Positions 43,131 through 52,244 of a stretch of 64,000 nucleotides of DNA are shown piece after piece (position 1 is the first letter of the stretch; each line of letters begins with the position of its first letter). Where the stretch lies: positions 186,001 through 250,000 of the forward strand of contig NZ_CP059557.1 in the NCBI RefSeq assembly GCF_022828475.1, written 5' to 3'. The notes under the pieces are model-generated. The model ran no database searches, was not told the origin of the DNA, and worked only from the letters and a program-made list of their open reading frames with translations. Source of the DNA: Saccharopolyspora gloriosae (lineage in GTDB: Bacteria; Actinomycetota; Actinomycetes; Mycobacteriales; Pseudonocardiaceae). The translations under genes were made by a program, and so were the position numbers.

Positions 43131-44732
43131 TCAGGGGGTGTGGTGCTCCTCGGCCCAGCGGGCGATGGCGGCGACTTCGTCGGCGTGGGCCGGGAGGGTG
43201 TCGTCGGTGATGCTCACGACGGGGATGTGGCCGGGGCGCACCACGTCCGCGGGGCGCGGTACGAAACCCTTCTCGTGCACGCCGGTGCTGCCCAGTCCCG
43301 GGGTGCCCTCCGCGAGGTGCCCGGTGGTGCGCGCGTACCGCGTCAGCACCTGCGGTGACCGCAGGTCACGGTCCACGCCGAACCACTGCTGGCTCAGCGG
43401 GAAGATGCCGGACAACGCGTCCCACCAGCCCTCCGCGGCCAGCAGCAGGTCCGGATGCCGCCCCCGCAGCTGCTCGGCGAGCCTGCGGTAGCCGTCCACC
43501 AGCTCGTACCGCGGATCGTTGAACCAGTAGCCGACGGTGTCGAAGAACGCCGCGTCCACGCCGAACTCCCGCACGATCGCCGACACGGATTCGACCAGGT
43601 GCGCCCGAAATCCGGGCTCACCCGGGTTGAGGAACACCTGATCGCCCTCACCGGTGCGGTCCCCGTCCCAGTCGGGCCGGTTGAGCAGTTCCACGTAGCG
43701 CCCGGTGTCGTTCTGGAACACCGAACTCCGCCAATCCGCGTACTGCGTGACGTTGGCGCCGTGCCCGCCGAACATCGGCATCAGCCGCACGCCGAGTCCG
43801 CGGGCCGCCTCGGTGAGCTCGCGAAACCCTTGCGCCCCACCGAGGTCCGCGCCGGGCCGGTAGTGCGGGTAGTCGTGGTAGTAGCGACCTTCCCAGCCGG
43901 GCAGGTACGCCAGCACCCGGTGCGGCTCGATGTGCGAGGTGACGAAGCGCAGCGCCTCGGCCATGGCGGGGAAGGTGTTGAACACGTGCCCCGTCCAGTG
44001 CTGCCCGTGCAGCGTGACGACCAGCGCGATGTCCCGCAGCCAGCTCGGCACGTCGCGCCGCCGCTCCCACGGTTGAAGCCGGTGCGCCCGCTCCACGAAG
44101 GACAGATGCTCGTCGAGGTCGCCGTCGGGCGCGGAGACGTTGCGGTGCAACAGGATCGACGGCACCTGGTACCGGTGCGCCCGCGCGGAGGCGGCGGGCA
44201 CGTGCACCAGCTCGACGATCCGGCCGGGCGCGTACGCGGGCCGGTGCACGTGCAGGATCTGCCGTCGCACCAACGGATCCCGCACGCTGAGCGTGAGATC
44301 ACCGCTGGCCGCCCACGGAGTCGCCCAGTCCGGGCCGGGGTATTCGAGTTGGAATCGCCTGCCGTCCGCGCCGTGCTCCTGCCCGCGCGCGGTGTTCGCC
44401 GCCCACCAGGTCCGCTCGGGAAGCCCGGTGATCAGGAGTTTCACCGCTTTCACCGGTTCCGGGTGCCGGACGGAGATGGACCATTCGGTGCGATCGCCGC
44501 GCTGGTGCACGGTGATGTCGGCGCCGCCTTCGGCCGTGCGCTGCTGCCCGAGCAGCGCGAGCCGCTCGCAGTGCAGCCGCCCGTCGTGGAACCGCGTGCT
44601 CGCCGCGTCGAGGCCGTAACCGTTGTCGGTGGTGAAGATCTGCACGGCCCAACGAACGTCACCGGACTCGCCGGGCAGCGGGAAGTACGGATCGCGGGGG
44701 TCGAAGCTCAGGTCCGCGTCGATCAGGGCCAT
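43131..44732 (-). CDS. TIM-barrel glycoside hydrolase-like protein
   Basis: 533 residues, no signal peptide. An N-terminal beta-sandwich (about 1-170, with W-A-V-Q-I-F-T-T-D-N-G-Y-G) precedes a TIM barrel containing G-W-E-G-R-Y-Y-H-D-Y-P, L-M-P-M-F-G-G-H-G, D-A-A-F-F-D-T-V-G-Y (candidate catalytic Asp) and L-L-L-A-A-E-G-W-W-D-A-L (candidate acid Glu). This is the layout of DUF6259-like and alpha-galactosidase-superfamily glycosidases. A cytoplasmic enzyme acting on imported oligosaccharide is plausible; the specific family was not identified. Confidence 0.65.
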   Translation of the reverse strand: MALIDADLSFDPRDPYFPLPGESGDVRWAVQIFTTDNGYGLDAASTRFHDGRLHCERLALLGQQRTAEGGADITVHQRGDRTEWSISVRHPEPVKAVKLLITGLPERTWWAANTARGQEHGADGRRFQLEYPGPDWATPWAASGDLTLSVRDPLVRRQILHVHRPAYAPGRIVELVHVPAASARAHRYQVPSILLHRNVSAPDGDLDEHLSFVERAHRLQPWERRRDVPSWLRDIALVVTLHGQHWTGHVFNTFPAMAEALRFVTSHIEPHRVLAYLPGWEGRYYHDYPHYRPGADLGGAQGFRELTEAARGLGVRLMPMFGGHGANVTQYADWRSSVFQNDTGRYVELLNRPDWDGDRTGEGDQVFLNPGEPGFRAHLVESVSAIVREFGVDAAFFDTVGYWFNDPRYELVDGYRRLAEQLRGRHPDLLLAAEGWWDALSGIFPLSQQWFGVDRDLRSPQVLTRYARTTGHLAEGTPGLGSTGVHEKGFVPRPADVVRPGHIPVVSITDDTLPAHADEVAAIARWAEEHHTP

Positions 44733-44828
44733 GAGCGCTCCCGGTGGCTCGGAAGTCCGTTCAGGAGCCCTTTTGGTCAGCGGCGGTTCCGCTGTGCGAC
44801 CAGCTGCGCAGCTCTCTGCGGGGACTTC

Positions 44829-45041
44829 TCAGGACGGTTCGGTGTACGTCGAAACCTTGTCCAGCAGCGCCGCGAAGTCGTCCGCCTCGTCCGCCTCGAA
44901 GATCAACGTGTCGCCGGGCGGGAGTACGACGGCCACCCGATCGCCCATGACCAGGATCGACACGGTGCGATTCTCGCCGCTGGAGTCGCGGCAGGGAATC
45001 CGCCATCGGAGGTCATCGCTGTGGTCATCGGTCGGCAGCAT
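44829..45041 (-). CDS. Small hypothetical protein
   Basis: 70 residues from ATG 45041 (a longer form to 45128 is open). M-L-P-T-D-D-H-S-D-D-L-R-W-R-I-P-C then strands V-S-I-L-V-M-G-D-R-V-A-V-V-L-P-P-G-D-T and a helix E-A-D-D-F-A-A-L-L-D-K-V. This small alpha/beta shape resembles the orphan accessory proteins found with XRE-DUF5753 regulators, but no family is assigned. 96 bases upstream of the glycosidase-like gene on the same strand. Confidence 0.45.
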   Translation of the reverse strand: MLPTDDHSDDLRWRIPCRDSSGENRTVSILVMGDRVAVVLPPGDTLIFEADEADDFAALLDKVSTYTEPS

Positions 45042-45659
45042 GTCGTCCAGTCCACCTCGGGCTTGGTTCGGGTGCCAGTCAAGCAATGGCTGACTGAACC
45101 GCGCGCGGCGCGAAGCGACAAGTGGCATCGACCGATCGAGTGGCGATCGTGATCAACTTTACGGACGGCGGCGGTGACGGCGGGCGTCCGGCGCGGGAAA
45201 GCGGCCGGCCCCGACAGGCCCCGTGGCCTACCGGCCGCTCTCCCGGATTTCCCCAGGGGTGAGTCTGATCACAACAACCTTTTGCTGCTCCGGCATTTTC
45301 CCCCTTCATGATCGACCGCCACTACCTCCTTTAGTCGAGTCGGGTACTGATCGTGACGACCTGTTCGGTGGTCGGAGGTCGGTCATAAGGCGGAACGGAT
45401 GGACGTTCTAATTGCGCCGGATGATGTCTCGTCACGCTATGTGCCAGCGAAACAGCCGGTCATGGCGCCGACCGTGCGGTTTCGAATCATCGTCGGCGGC
45501 CCGCTTTTCGGCGAGTGCGTGAACGCGCGAGCACGAACCGTGATTCCTGGTGAAATTGCGTCATTTCACACGGATGGATGGGCTCAGCGCGTTCGGTGCG
45601 GAAAGGTGGACTGGACCTGAGGGAGGCGCCCGGTCAGCGCGCTCCGGCGGGGACGTTCG
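45042..45659. other. Long intergenic region, no gene recognised
   Basis: 618 bases between divergent genes. It contains AT-rich patches (GATCAACTTTACGG near 45151; ATTTTCCCCCTTCATGATC near 45295) that may hold promoters for both sides. Plus-strand open frames at 45223-45411 and 45399-45620 have no ribosome site or family resemblance. Confidence 0.35.
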
Positions 45660-46913
45660 GTGAGTGTTCGAGGAGTGCGGTTGATCGACCGGGTGACGCC
45701 CGCGGTGACGGCGATCTGGTGCGGTGCCGTGCTCGCGGTGCTGCTGTTCGTGCCGTTCGTGGCCCGCGAGTACCGCTGGCGCGGCGAAGTCGGTGCGGGG
45801 CGGATGCTGGTCGTGCTCGGTTTCGTCGTGCACTCGTGGTCGCTGATGACGTACACGTTGCTGCCGCTGCCCGCCGTGACGCCGGGTTTCTGCGCCGATC
45901 CGGGCGAGTACGCCGCGCAGCTGGAGCCGCTGCACTTCCTCGCGAATTTCCGCGCGGGCACCGGGGGATTCGGCGACCTGGTGCGGGATCCGATGGTGGG
46001 ACAGGTGCTGCTGAACGTGGCGCTGTTCGTCCCGCTGGGCATGTTCGTGCGGCACCTGTTCCGCGCGGGCAGGCTCAGCACCATCGGGATCGGTTTCGCC
46101 GTATCGCTGCTGATCGAGTCGACGCAGCTCACCGGCGTGTGGTTCGTGTACCCGTGCGCGTACCGGCTGTTCGACGTGGACGATCTGCTGGCGAACACGG
46201 CGGGCGCGACCTTCGGCCTGCTGCTCGCGCCGGTGCTGGACCTGGTCGGCGGCCGGGCGGCGACGCGCCAGTCCACGCCGCGCCGGGTGACGGCGCCGCG
46301 GCGGCTGCTCGGCATGGCGTGCGACGTGGCGGCCGTGGTGCTCACCGGCGTCGCCCTGCACGGCGGGGTCGTGGCGGTGATGGTGTTCGCCGGTGCCCAG
46401 TCGGTGGCGTTGCCGGAGCCGGTGGAGGCGCTGCTCAACGCGTGGCTGCCCGGAATCCTGGTGCTGCTCGTCCCGACGCTGGTCGGCAGTGGCGGCACGT
46501 TGGGTCAGCGCGCGGTGCTGCTGCGGCCCGCGCTGCCGGACGGTTCGCTGCCCGCGAAGGCCCGGCTGCTGTGTAGGTTGTTGTTCGGCAGCGGCCAGTA
46601 CGCGCTGCTGGTCGGTTTCGCCGACATCGGCCCTTCCGAGGTGAACCGGTTCGCCATCGGATTCGCACTGCTCACCGCGCTGGCGGTGAGCTTCACCTCG
46701 CGGAACCGGGGAATCTCCGCCTGGATCACCGGTCTGTCCATCATGGACACCCGGATGCCGCGATCCAAGTTCCGCAGGCGCAAGGGAGACCGGTTCACCC
46801 AGGGCGAGACCATCCTCGTCGGCAGCCTCCCCACCTTCGAGCGCGGCGCCCGCGACCTCCGCGGCCTCGTCGACACCCGAGGGATCGGAGCCCACCGCCG
46901 ACAGGACCACTGA
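45660..46913 (+). CDS. VanZ-family/RDD-like membrane protein
   Basis: 417 residues. The N-terminal half (about 15-200) is VanZ-like: four helices with N-V-A-L-F-V-P-L-G-M-F, E-S-T-Q-L-T-G and D-V-D-D-L-L-A-N-T-A-G-A, the conserved VanZ blocks. The C-terminal half (about 215-380) has helices L-L-G-M-A-C-D-V-A-A-V-V-L-T-G and G-F-A-L-L-T-A-L-A-V-S-F-T resembling RDD-type membrane domains, then a basic tail. VanZ was first linked to teicoplanin resistance; most homologues are uncharacterised envelope proteins. Start GTG 45660. Confidence 0.8.
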   Translation: MSVRGVRLIDRVTPAVTAIWCGAVLAVLLFVPFVAREYRWRGEVGAGRMLVVLGFVVHSWSLMTYTLLPLPAVTPGFCADPGEYAAQLEPLHFLANFRAGTGGFGDLVRDPMVGQVLLNVALFVPLGMFVRHLFRAGRLSTIGIGFAVSLLIESTQLTGVWFVYPCAYRLFDVDDLLANTAGATFGLLLAPVLDLVGGRAATRQSTPRRVTAPRRLLGMACDVAAVVLTGVALHGGVVAVMVFAGAQSVALPEPVEALLNAWLPGILVLLVPTLVGSGGTLGQRAVLLRPALPDGSLPAKARLLCRLLFGSGQYALLVGFADIGPSEVNRFAIGFALLTALAVSFTSRNRGISAWITGLSIMDTRMPRSKFRRRKGDRFTQGETILVGSLPTFERGARDLRGLVDTRGIGAHRRQDH

Positions 46914-46920
46914 ACGGCGA

Positions 46921-47160
46921 GTGCTGCCCCTCCGAAAAGTTCTTGCGGGCGGGTTACCGCGCGACCGGCGCACCGGCGGCGGCGAGTGCGCCGAGGGCGG
47001 CGACCTCCCCGCAGGCGCCGCAGTACGGGACTCGAAGGACCGGGCCGCCGGGCACTTCGCCGTCGATCGTCCACAGTGGTCGAACCGTCTCGTCGCCATC
47101 GAACGCGGCGACTTCGAGCACTGCACGCGAGCGCGGCTACCGCTCCACGAGGTGAGACGT
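46921..47160 (+). pseudogene. Probable decayed DUF397 gene
   Basis: The frame from GTG 46921 contains L-R-K-V-L-A-G-G, G-G-G-E-C-A-E, and D-L-P-A-G-A-A-V-R-D-S-K-D-R ... Q-W-S-N-R-L-V-A-I-E-R-G-D-F-E, which parallels the DUF397 consensus (W-R-K-S-S-Y-S..., C-V-E-V-A-D-L-P, V-R-D-S-K-D, W-x-x-F-L-x-x-I-K-x-G-x-F). The Trp of the first motif is gone and the frame runs on into unrelated sequence and the leuA terminator. There is no XRE partner beside it. It overlaps nothing essential. Confidence 0.5.
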
Positions 47161-47227
47161 TCGTGGTTCGTCCGCTCCATGCGCTCGTCGGGACGGTCGC
47201 CGTGCCGTGGTCCGGCGCCCCTGACCG

Positions 47228-47276
47228 CGAAAAGCCGCGCCCGCACACCGGTTTCGGGCGCGGGCGCGGCTTTTCG
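47228..47276. terminator. Bidirectional terminator downstream of leuA
   Basis: A perfect 16-bp stem (CGAAAAGCCGCGCCCG / CGGGCGCGGCTTTTCG) with a 17-base loop lies 18 bases beyond the leuA stop. T-runs flank it on both strands, so it can also stop plus-strand transcripts. Confidence 0.7.
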
Positions 47277-47293
47277 CCAGGTTCAGCGCGGGG

Positions 47294-49114
<1,821 letters not shown>

Positions 49115-49138
49115 TCAGACGACCGACAGGTTGCTACC

Positions 49139-49175
49139 CCGCGACGAGGGGCCGGCCTAACTGACCCCGTCGCGG
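49139..49175 (-). promoter_or_regulatory. leuA leader stem-loop
   Basis: On the minus strand CCGCGAC-GGGG and CCCC-(TC)-GTCGCGG form an 11-bp stem with a two-base bulge; its 5' arm overlaps the end of the leader peptide and its 3' arm lies between leader and leuA. Ribosome stalling on the leucine codons would change its folding. No U-run follows, so the exact attenuation mode is uncertain. Confidence 0.55.
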
Positions 49176-49201
49176 CGAAGAAGCAGGAGAACGCGTGCCA
49201 C
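49157..49201 (-). CDS. leuA leader peptide
   Basis: A 14-residue frame from GTG 49201 reads M-A-R-V-L-L-L-L-R-R-D-G-V-S and stops at TAG (49159-49157). Four consecutive leucine codons (CTC CTG CTT CTT) include two that are rare in this GC-rich genome. It begins 117 bases upstream of leuA and overlaps a strong stem. This is the hallmark of ribosome-mediated attenuation of leucine biosynthesis. Confidence 0.75.
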   Translation of the reverse strand: MARVLLLLRRDGVS

Positions 49202-49307
49202 GTCCGCCAGGTTAACCGCACCGGGTGCCCGCGACGCAACCCGCTATCCCACATGGTGGTCGAGCGGCGACCGCCATGCGGCGGAATGCCCTGGGCTCGG
49301 GCACGGG

Positions 49308-49313
49308 CAGACT
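49308..49313 (+). promoter_or_regulatory. -10 box for leaderless small membrane protein gene
   Basis: CAGACT ends seven bases before the ATG at 49321. Compare CACACT at the same distance from its paralogue at 49705. Confidence 0.4.
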
Positions 49314-49320
49314 GGGGATC

Positions 49321-49602
49321 ATGGCTGCGAATAAGGGGCGGTCCGGCATCGCCACCCTGATCAACGGCGCGGGCTTCGTGCTCGCCGTCATCCTGGTGCT
49401 GCACCTCGTGCTGGTGCTGTTCGATCTTCCCAGCGAGAACGGGCTGGCCGAGTCGGTGGGCAACGCCGCCGAGCCGCTCGCCCTGTTCTTCCCCGGTTTG
49501 ATCCAGACGACCAACGCGCAGCTCCAGCTGCTGTTCGACTACGGCCTGGCCGCCGCCTTCTGGGTGCTCGTGGCCAGCCTCCTCGCCCGGGTCTTCGGCT
49601 GA
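49321..49602 (+). CDS. Small two-helix membrane protein, paralogue 1
   Basis: 93 residues, two transmembrane helices (about 15-37, F-V-L-A-V-I-L-V-L-H-L-V-L-V-L-F, and 72-91, A-A-A-F-W-V-L-V-A-S-L-L-A) joined by an extracellular-like loop S-E-N-G-L-A-E-S-V...F-F-P-G-L-I-Q. It shares the helix-loop-helix layout and motifs (V-L-H-V/L-V-L, A-E/Q-P-L-A-L, R-V-F-G/RAFG end) with the protein at 49705. Function unknown; the Y-G-L-A-A-A-F-W ending is typical of actinobacterial small membrane proteins of this kind. Confidence 0.7.
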   Translation: MAANKGRSGIATLINGAGFVLAVILVLHLVLVLFDLPSENGLAESVGNAAEPLALFFPGLIQTTNAQLQLLFDYGLAAAFWVLVASLLARVFG

Positions 49603-49691
49603 GCGCGACCGGTGGAGTTCGCGCGGTGAGCGCAGGTCACGAGCAGGCTACGGCGGCTACCCGGCGGTAGTTTTCCGGGCTCATCGCGTGT

Positions 49692-49697
49692 CACACT
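49692..49697 (+). promoter_or_regulatory. -10 box for leaderless small membrane protein gene 2
   Basis: CACACT ends seven bases before the ATG at 49705. Confidence 0.4.
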
Positions 49698-49704
49698 TCC
49701 GGGC

Positions 49705-50091
49705 ATGTCGGAGAACGTCGGTGGAACGACCACCGGTGAGCAGGACGGCGACCGGCCCAACGGAGGGCGACGGCGGCTGCGCAAGTCGTCCGACTGGGCG
49801 AAGGTCCGCGCGCAGGTCGTCGGAGTGCTCGCCTCGGTGGTCCGCTGGATCGGCACGCTCGCCGCGCTGGTGCTCACGGTGCACGTGGTGCTCACCGTCG
49901 GCGGAGCCAACCCGGACAACGGGATCACCCGGTTCGTGGCCGACTGGTCCCAGCCGCTCGCGCTCGGATTCTCGAACCTCTTCACGCCGGAGAACCCGCA
50001 GCTGGCCGTGCTGGTGAACTTCGGCATCGCGGCGGTGTTCTGGTTGATCATCACATCGATCGCGGTCCGGATCATCAGAGCCTTCGGCTGA
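49705..50091 (+). CDS. Small two-helix membrane protein, paralogue 2
   Basis: 128 residues. A charged, probably cytoplasmic N-terminal extension (about 1-40, rich in Gly/Asp/Arg) precedes the same two-helix module as the upstream gene: W-I-G-T-L-A-A-L-V-L-T-V-H-V-V-L-T-V-G-G, the loop N-P-D-N-G-I-T-R-F-V-A-D-W-S-Q-P-L-A-L, and F-G-I-A-A-V-F-W-L-I-I-T-S. Evidently a tandem duplication with an added N-terminus. Each copy has its own leaderless promoter, so they may be expressed at different times. Confidence 0.72.
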   Translation: MSENVGGTTTGEQDGDRPNGGRRRLRKSSDWAKVRAQVVGVLASVVRWIGTLAALVLTVHVVLTVGGANPDNGITRFVADWSQPLALGFSNLFTPENPQLAVLVNFGIAAVFWLIITSIAVRIIRAFG

Positions 50092-50230
50092 CCCCGACCC
50101 GGTGATGTGATGCACCGCAACGTGTGATGCTTGCACGGAGCTGAACCACCAGCGGCGAAGTGGCGTGACAATGCACGCACTCAGCCGCTCGGCGTGGAGC
50201 GCGGATTCCCCACCAGCGAGAGGGATGTGC

Positions 50231-52120
50231 GTGACACGGACCGAAACGCTCGCCGCACCCACCAGGTACTCGCGCGCACTGCTGCCCGCGTGGCTGTTGC
50301 GGATGTTGCGACCCGCTCCGCTGCCGCTGGACTGGACGCGCATCGTGGCCGCGGCGATGGGCATCGGCGGCCCCACCCTCTTCGGCATCGCGCTGGACCG
50401 GCTCGACGAGGCGGTGCTCGTCTCGGTCGGTGCGCTGTGCGCCAGCTTCTCCGACCTCACCGGCTCCTACCGGTACCGGATCCGCCGCGTCGGGCTCACC
50501 GTGCTCACCGGTGGATTCGGGTTCGCGGTCGGCGCGTTGGCGCCGACCCAGCTGGGGGCCGCCGTCGTGGTCGTCGCGGTCGCGATTCCCTCCGTGCTCT
50601 CCAGCCGCGTCAACGATCTGTGCGCGGCGGCGGGCGCGCAGATGCTCACGTTCTGCGTCGTGGCCACCGGACACGTCACGGCGGGCATTCCCGTCGGAGA
50701 ACAGATCGTGTGGTTCGTCGCCGGGGAGATCCTGCTGCTGGTGATGGTCGCAGCGACCTGGCCGTTCCGGCGGGCCGCCCCGGCGCGAGGCGCGGTGGCG
50801 CGGGTCTTCGAGGCGTTGCTGAAACTGTTCGACGCCGCCGGGACCGACGCCGCGATCACCGCCCGGCAGGACCTCACGAAAGCTCTCGACAGCGCGCACG
50901 ACATCCTCGTCGGCGGTGCCTCCATCTCCCGGAGCCGAGTGCACGACCGGCTGTACGTGATCCTGACCCGCGCCACGCCCGTCGTGGAGGCCTCGGTGGC
51001 GCTCGCGCACGCCGGGATCCGGCCCGCCGATCCCACTCTTGATGCCATGCGCACCATCGCGCGCTGCGTGCGGGACGGCACGACCGTGCCGCCCTACCGG
51101 CCCACCGCCTCGGGCTCGATCATGGTGCACGCGCTGGACCAGGGGCTCGTCGACCTCATCGACTCCTGGCGCCGCGCCAAGGAGGCCGACGTGCCGGACT
51201 TCCGGGAACGGCTCGGTGCGTGGGAGCGGCTCCGGTTGTGGCGCAGCAACATCAGCATCGGCCGCACCGGGTGGCTGCTGACGCTGCGCATGGTGCTGTG
51301 CCTCGCCGTCGCCGAAGGCATCGGGATCGCCTTGCAGTTCCAGAACTCGTACTGGATCGCGATGACCGTGGCGCTGGTGCTCAAACCCAACTCCGGTTCC
51401 GTGTTCGCCCGCACCGTGCTGCGCGGCATCGGCTCACTGGTCGGCGTGCTCATCGCCGGACTCGTGATGCTGGCGGTGCCCTCCGGCTGGGGGCTCGCGA
51501 TCGCGACCGTGCTGGTCGCCGCGTTCGTGCCGGAAGCGCTCAGCAGGCACTACGGGCTGTTCACCATGGTCGTCACGATGATCGTGCTGCTGCAGATGCA
51601 CCAGAGCGACCTGTTCGTGGAGCAGCTGCCCCGGGTGCGGCTGGTGGACTCGCTGCTGGGGTGCGCGCTCGTGCTCGTCATCGGGTACCTGATGTGGCCA
51701 TCGGGACGCAGCCCGGCGTTGGCGGGCAGGCTCGCCGACGCGGTCGACACCGTCTCCGAGTACGTGTCGTTGTCCATGGCCGGACGCGTCCAAGGGCGCT
51801 CCGCGCTGCGCCGCCGCACCTACCGGGAACTGTCCGACCTGCGTACCGCGTTGCAGCAGCAGCTGATGGAGCCCGCCGCGGTGGGCCGGACCGCCGAAGT
51901 GTGGTGGCCGTCGATCATCGTGCTGGAACGGCTGGTGGACGCCGCGACCGAACGCGCGCTGCTGATCGAGCGCGGCGGCGACGACCTGCGGCTGGAGCAC
52001 ACGCAGCGCATCGTCTCGACGATGCGCAGCGCCGCCCGCCAGCTGCGCATCCAGCCCGACGCCCCGGCTCACACCCTGCGCAACAGGCTCACCGACGTTT
52101 ACACCGAAGTCGTGTCCTGA
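50231..52120 (+). CDS. FUSC-family membrane transporter
   Basis: 629 residues from GTG 50231 (GAGAGGG six bases upstream; ATG 50225 is also in frame). Two membrane blocks of about six helices each (first from about residue 35, MGIGGPTLFGIAL ... D-L-T-G-S-Y-R; second from about 350, L-R-M-V-L-C-L-A-V-A-E-G-I-G) are separated by cytoplasmic helical regions. This is the fusaric-acid-resistance/aromatic-acid exporter architecture (AaeB, YccS-like). It probably exports aromatic acids or related stress compounds. Its 3' end overlaps the antisense 51-residue frame by 32 bases. Confidence 0.85.
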   Translation: MTRTETLAAPTRYSRALLPAWLLRMLRPAPLPLDWTRIVAAAMGIGGPTLFGIALDRLDEAVLVSVGALCASFSDLTGSYRYRIRRVGLTVLTGGFGFAVGALAPTQLGAAVVVVAVAIPSVLSSRVNDLCAAAGAQMLTFCVVATGHVTAGIPVGEQIVWFVAGEILLLVMVAATWPFRRAAPARGAVARVFEALLKLFDAAGTDAAITARQDLTKALDSAHDILVGGASISRSRVHDRLYVILTRATPVVEASVALAHAGIRPADPTLDAMRTIARCVRDGTTVPPYRPTASGSIMVHALDQGLVDLIDSWRRAKEADVPDFRERLGAWERLRLWRSNISIGRTGWLLTLRMVLCLAVAEGIGIALQFQNSYWIAMTVALVLKPNSGSVFARTVLRGIGSLVGVLIAGLVMLAVPSGWGLAIATVLVAAFVPEALSRHYGLFTMVVTMIVLLQMHQSDLFVEQLPRVRLVDSLLGCALVLVIGYLMWPSGRSPALAGRLADAVDTVSEYVSLSMAGRVQGRSALRRRTYRELSDLRTALQQQLMEPAAVGRTAEVWWPSIIVLERLVDAATERALLIERGGDDLRLEHTQRIVSTMRSAARQLRIQPDAPAHTLRNRLTDVYTEVVS

Positions 52121-52244
52121 GCGGCGCCCGCTCGGTGCGCACCTGGTCCGCGAAACAGTCCACAGTGGCCAGGTCGAGCAGGCGTGCCGCCGACCTCGGG
52201 TCGCCGAGACCGCGCCACCTGACCCTGATGCGGAACGAGCTCAC
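52089..52244 (-). CDS. Small ORF coupled to the kynureninase-like gene
   Basis: 51 residues. GTG 52244 overlaps the stop of the preceding gene in a GTGA quartet, the coupling seen throughout this window. Sequence begins V-S-S-F-R-I-R-V-R-W-R-G-L, then L-L-D-L-A-T-V-D-C-F-A-D-Q-V, which has the amphipathic look of a real strand-helix, and ends basic (R-L-R-C-K-R-R). Its last 32 bases are antisense to the FUSC gene end. No family is recognised. The overlap could be fortuitous. Confidence 0.35.
   Translation of the reverse strand: MSSFRIRVRWRGLGDPRSAARLLDLATVDCFADQVRTERAPLRTRLRCKRR

Noticed and set aside
45223-45620. Two short overlapping frames upstream of the VanZ gene
   Set aside because: No ribosome sites, no recognisable domain, and they overlap each other in a likely promoter region.
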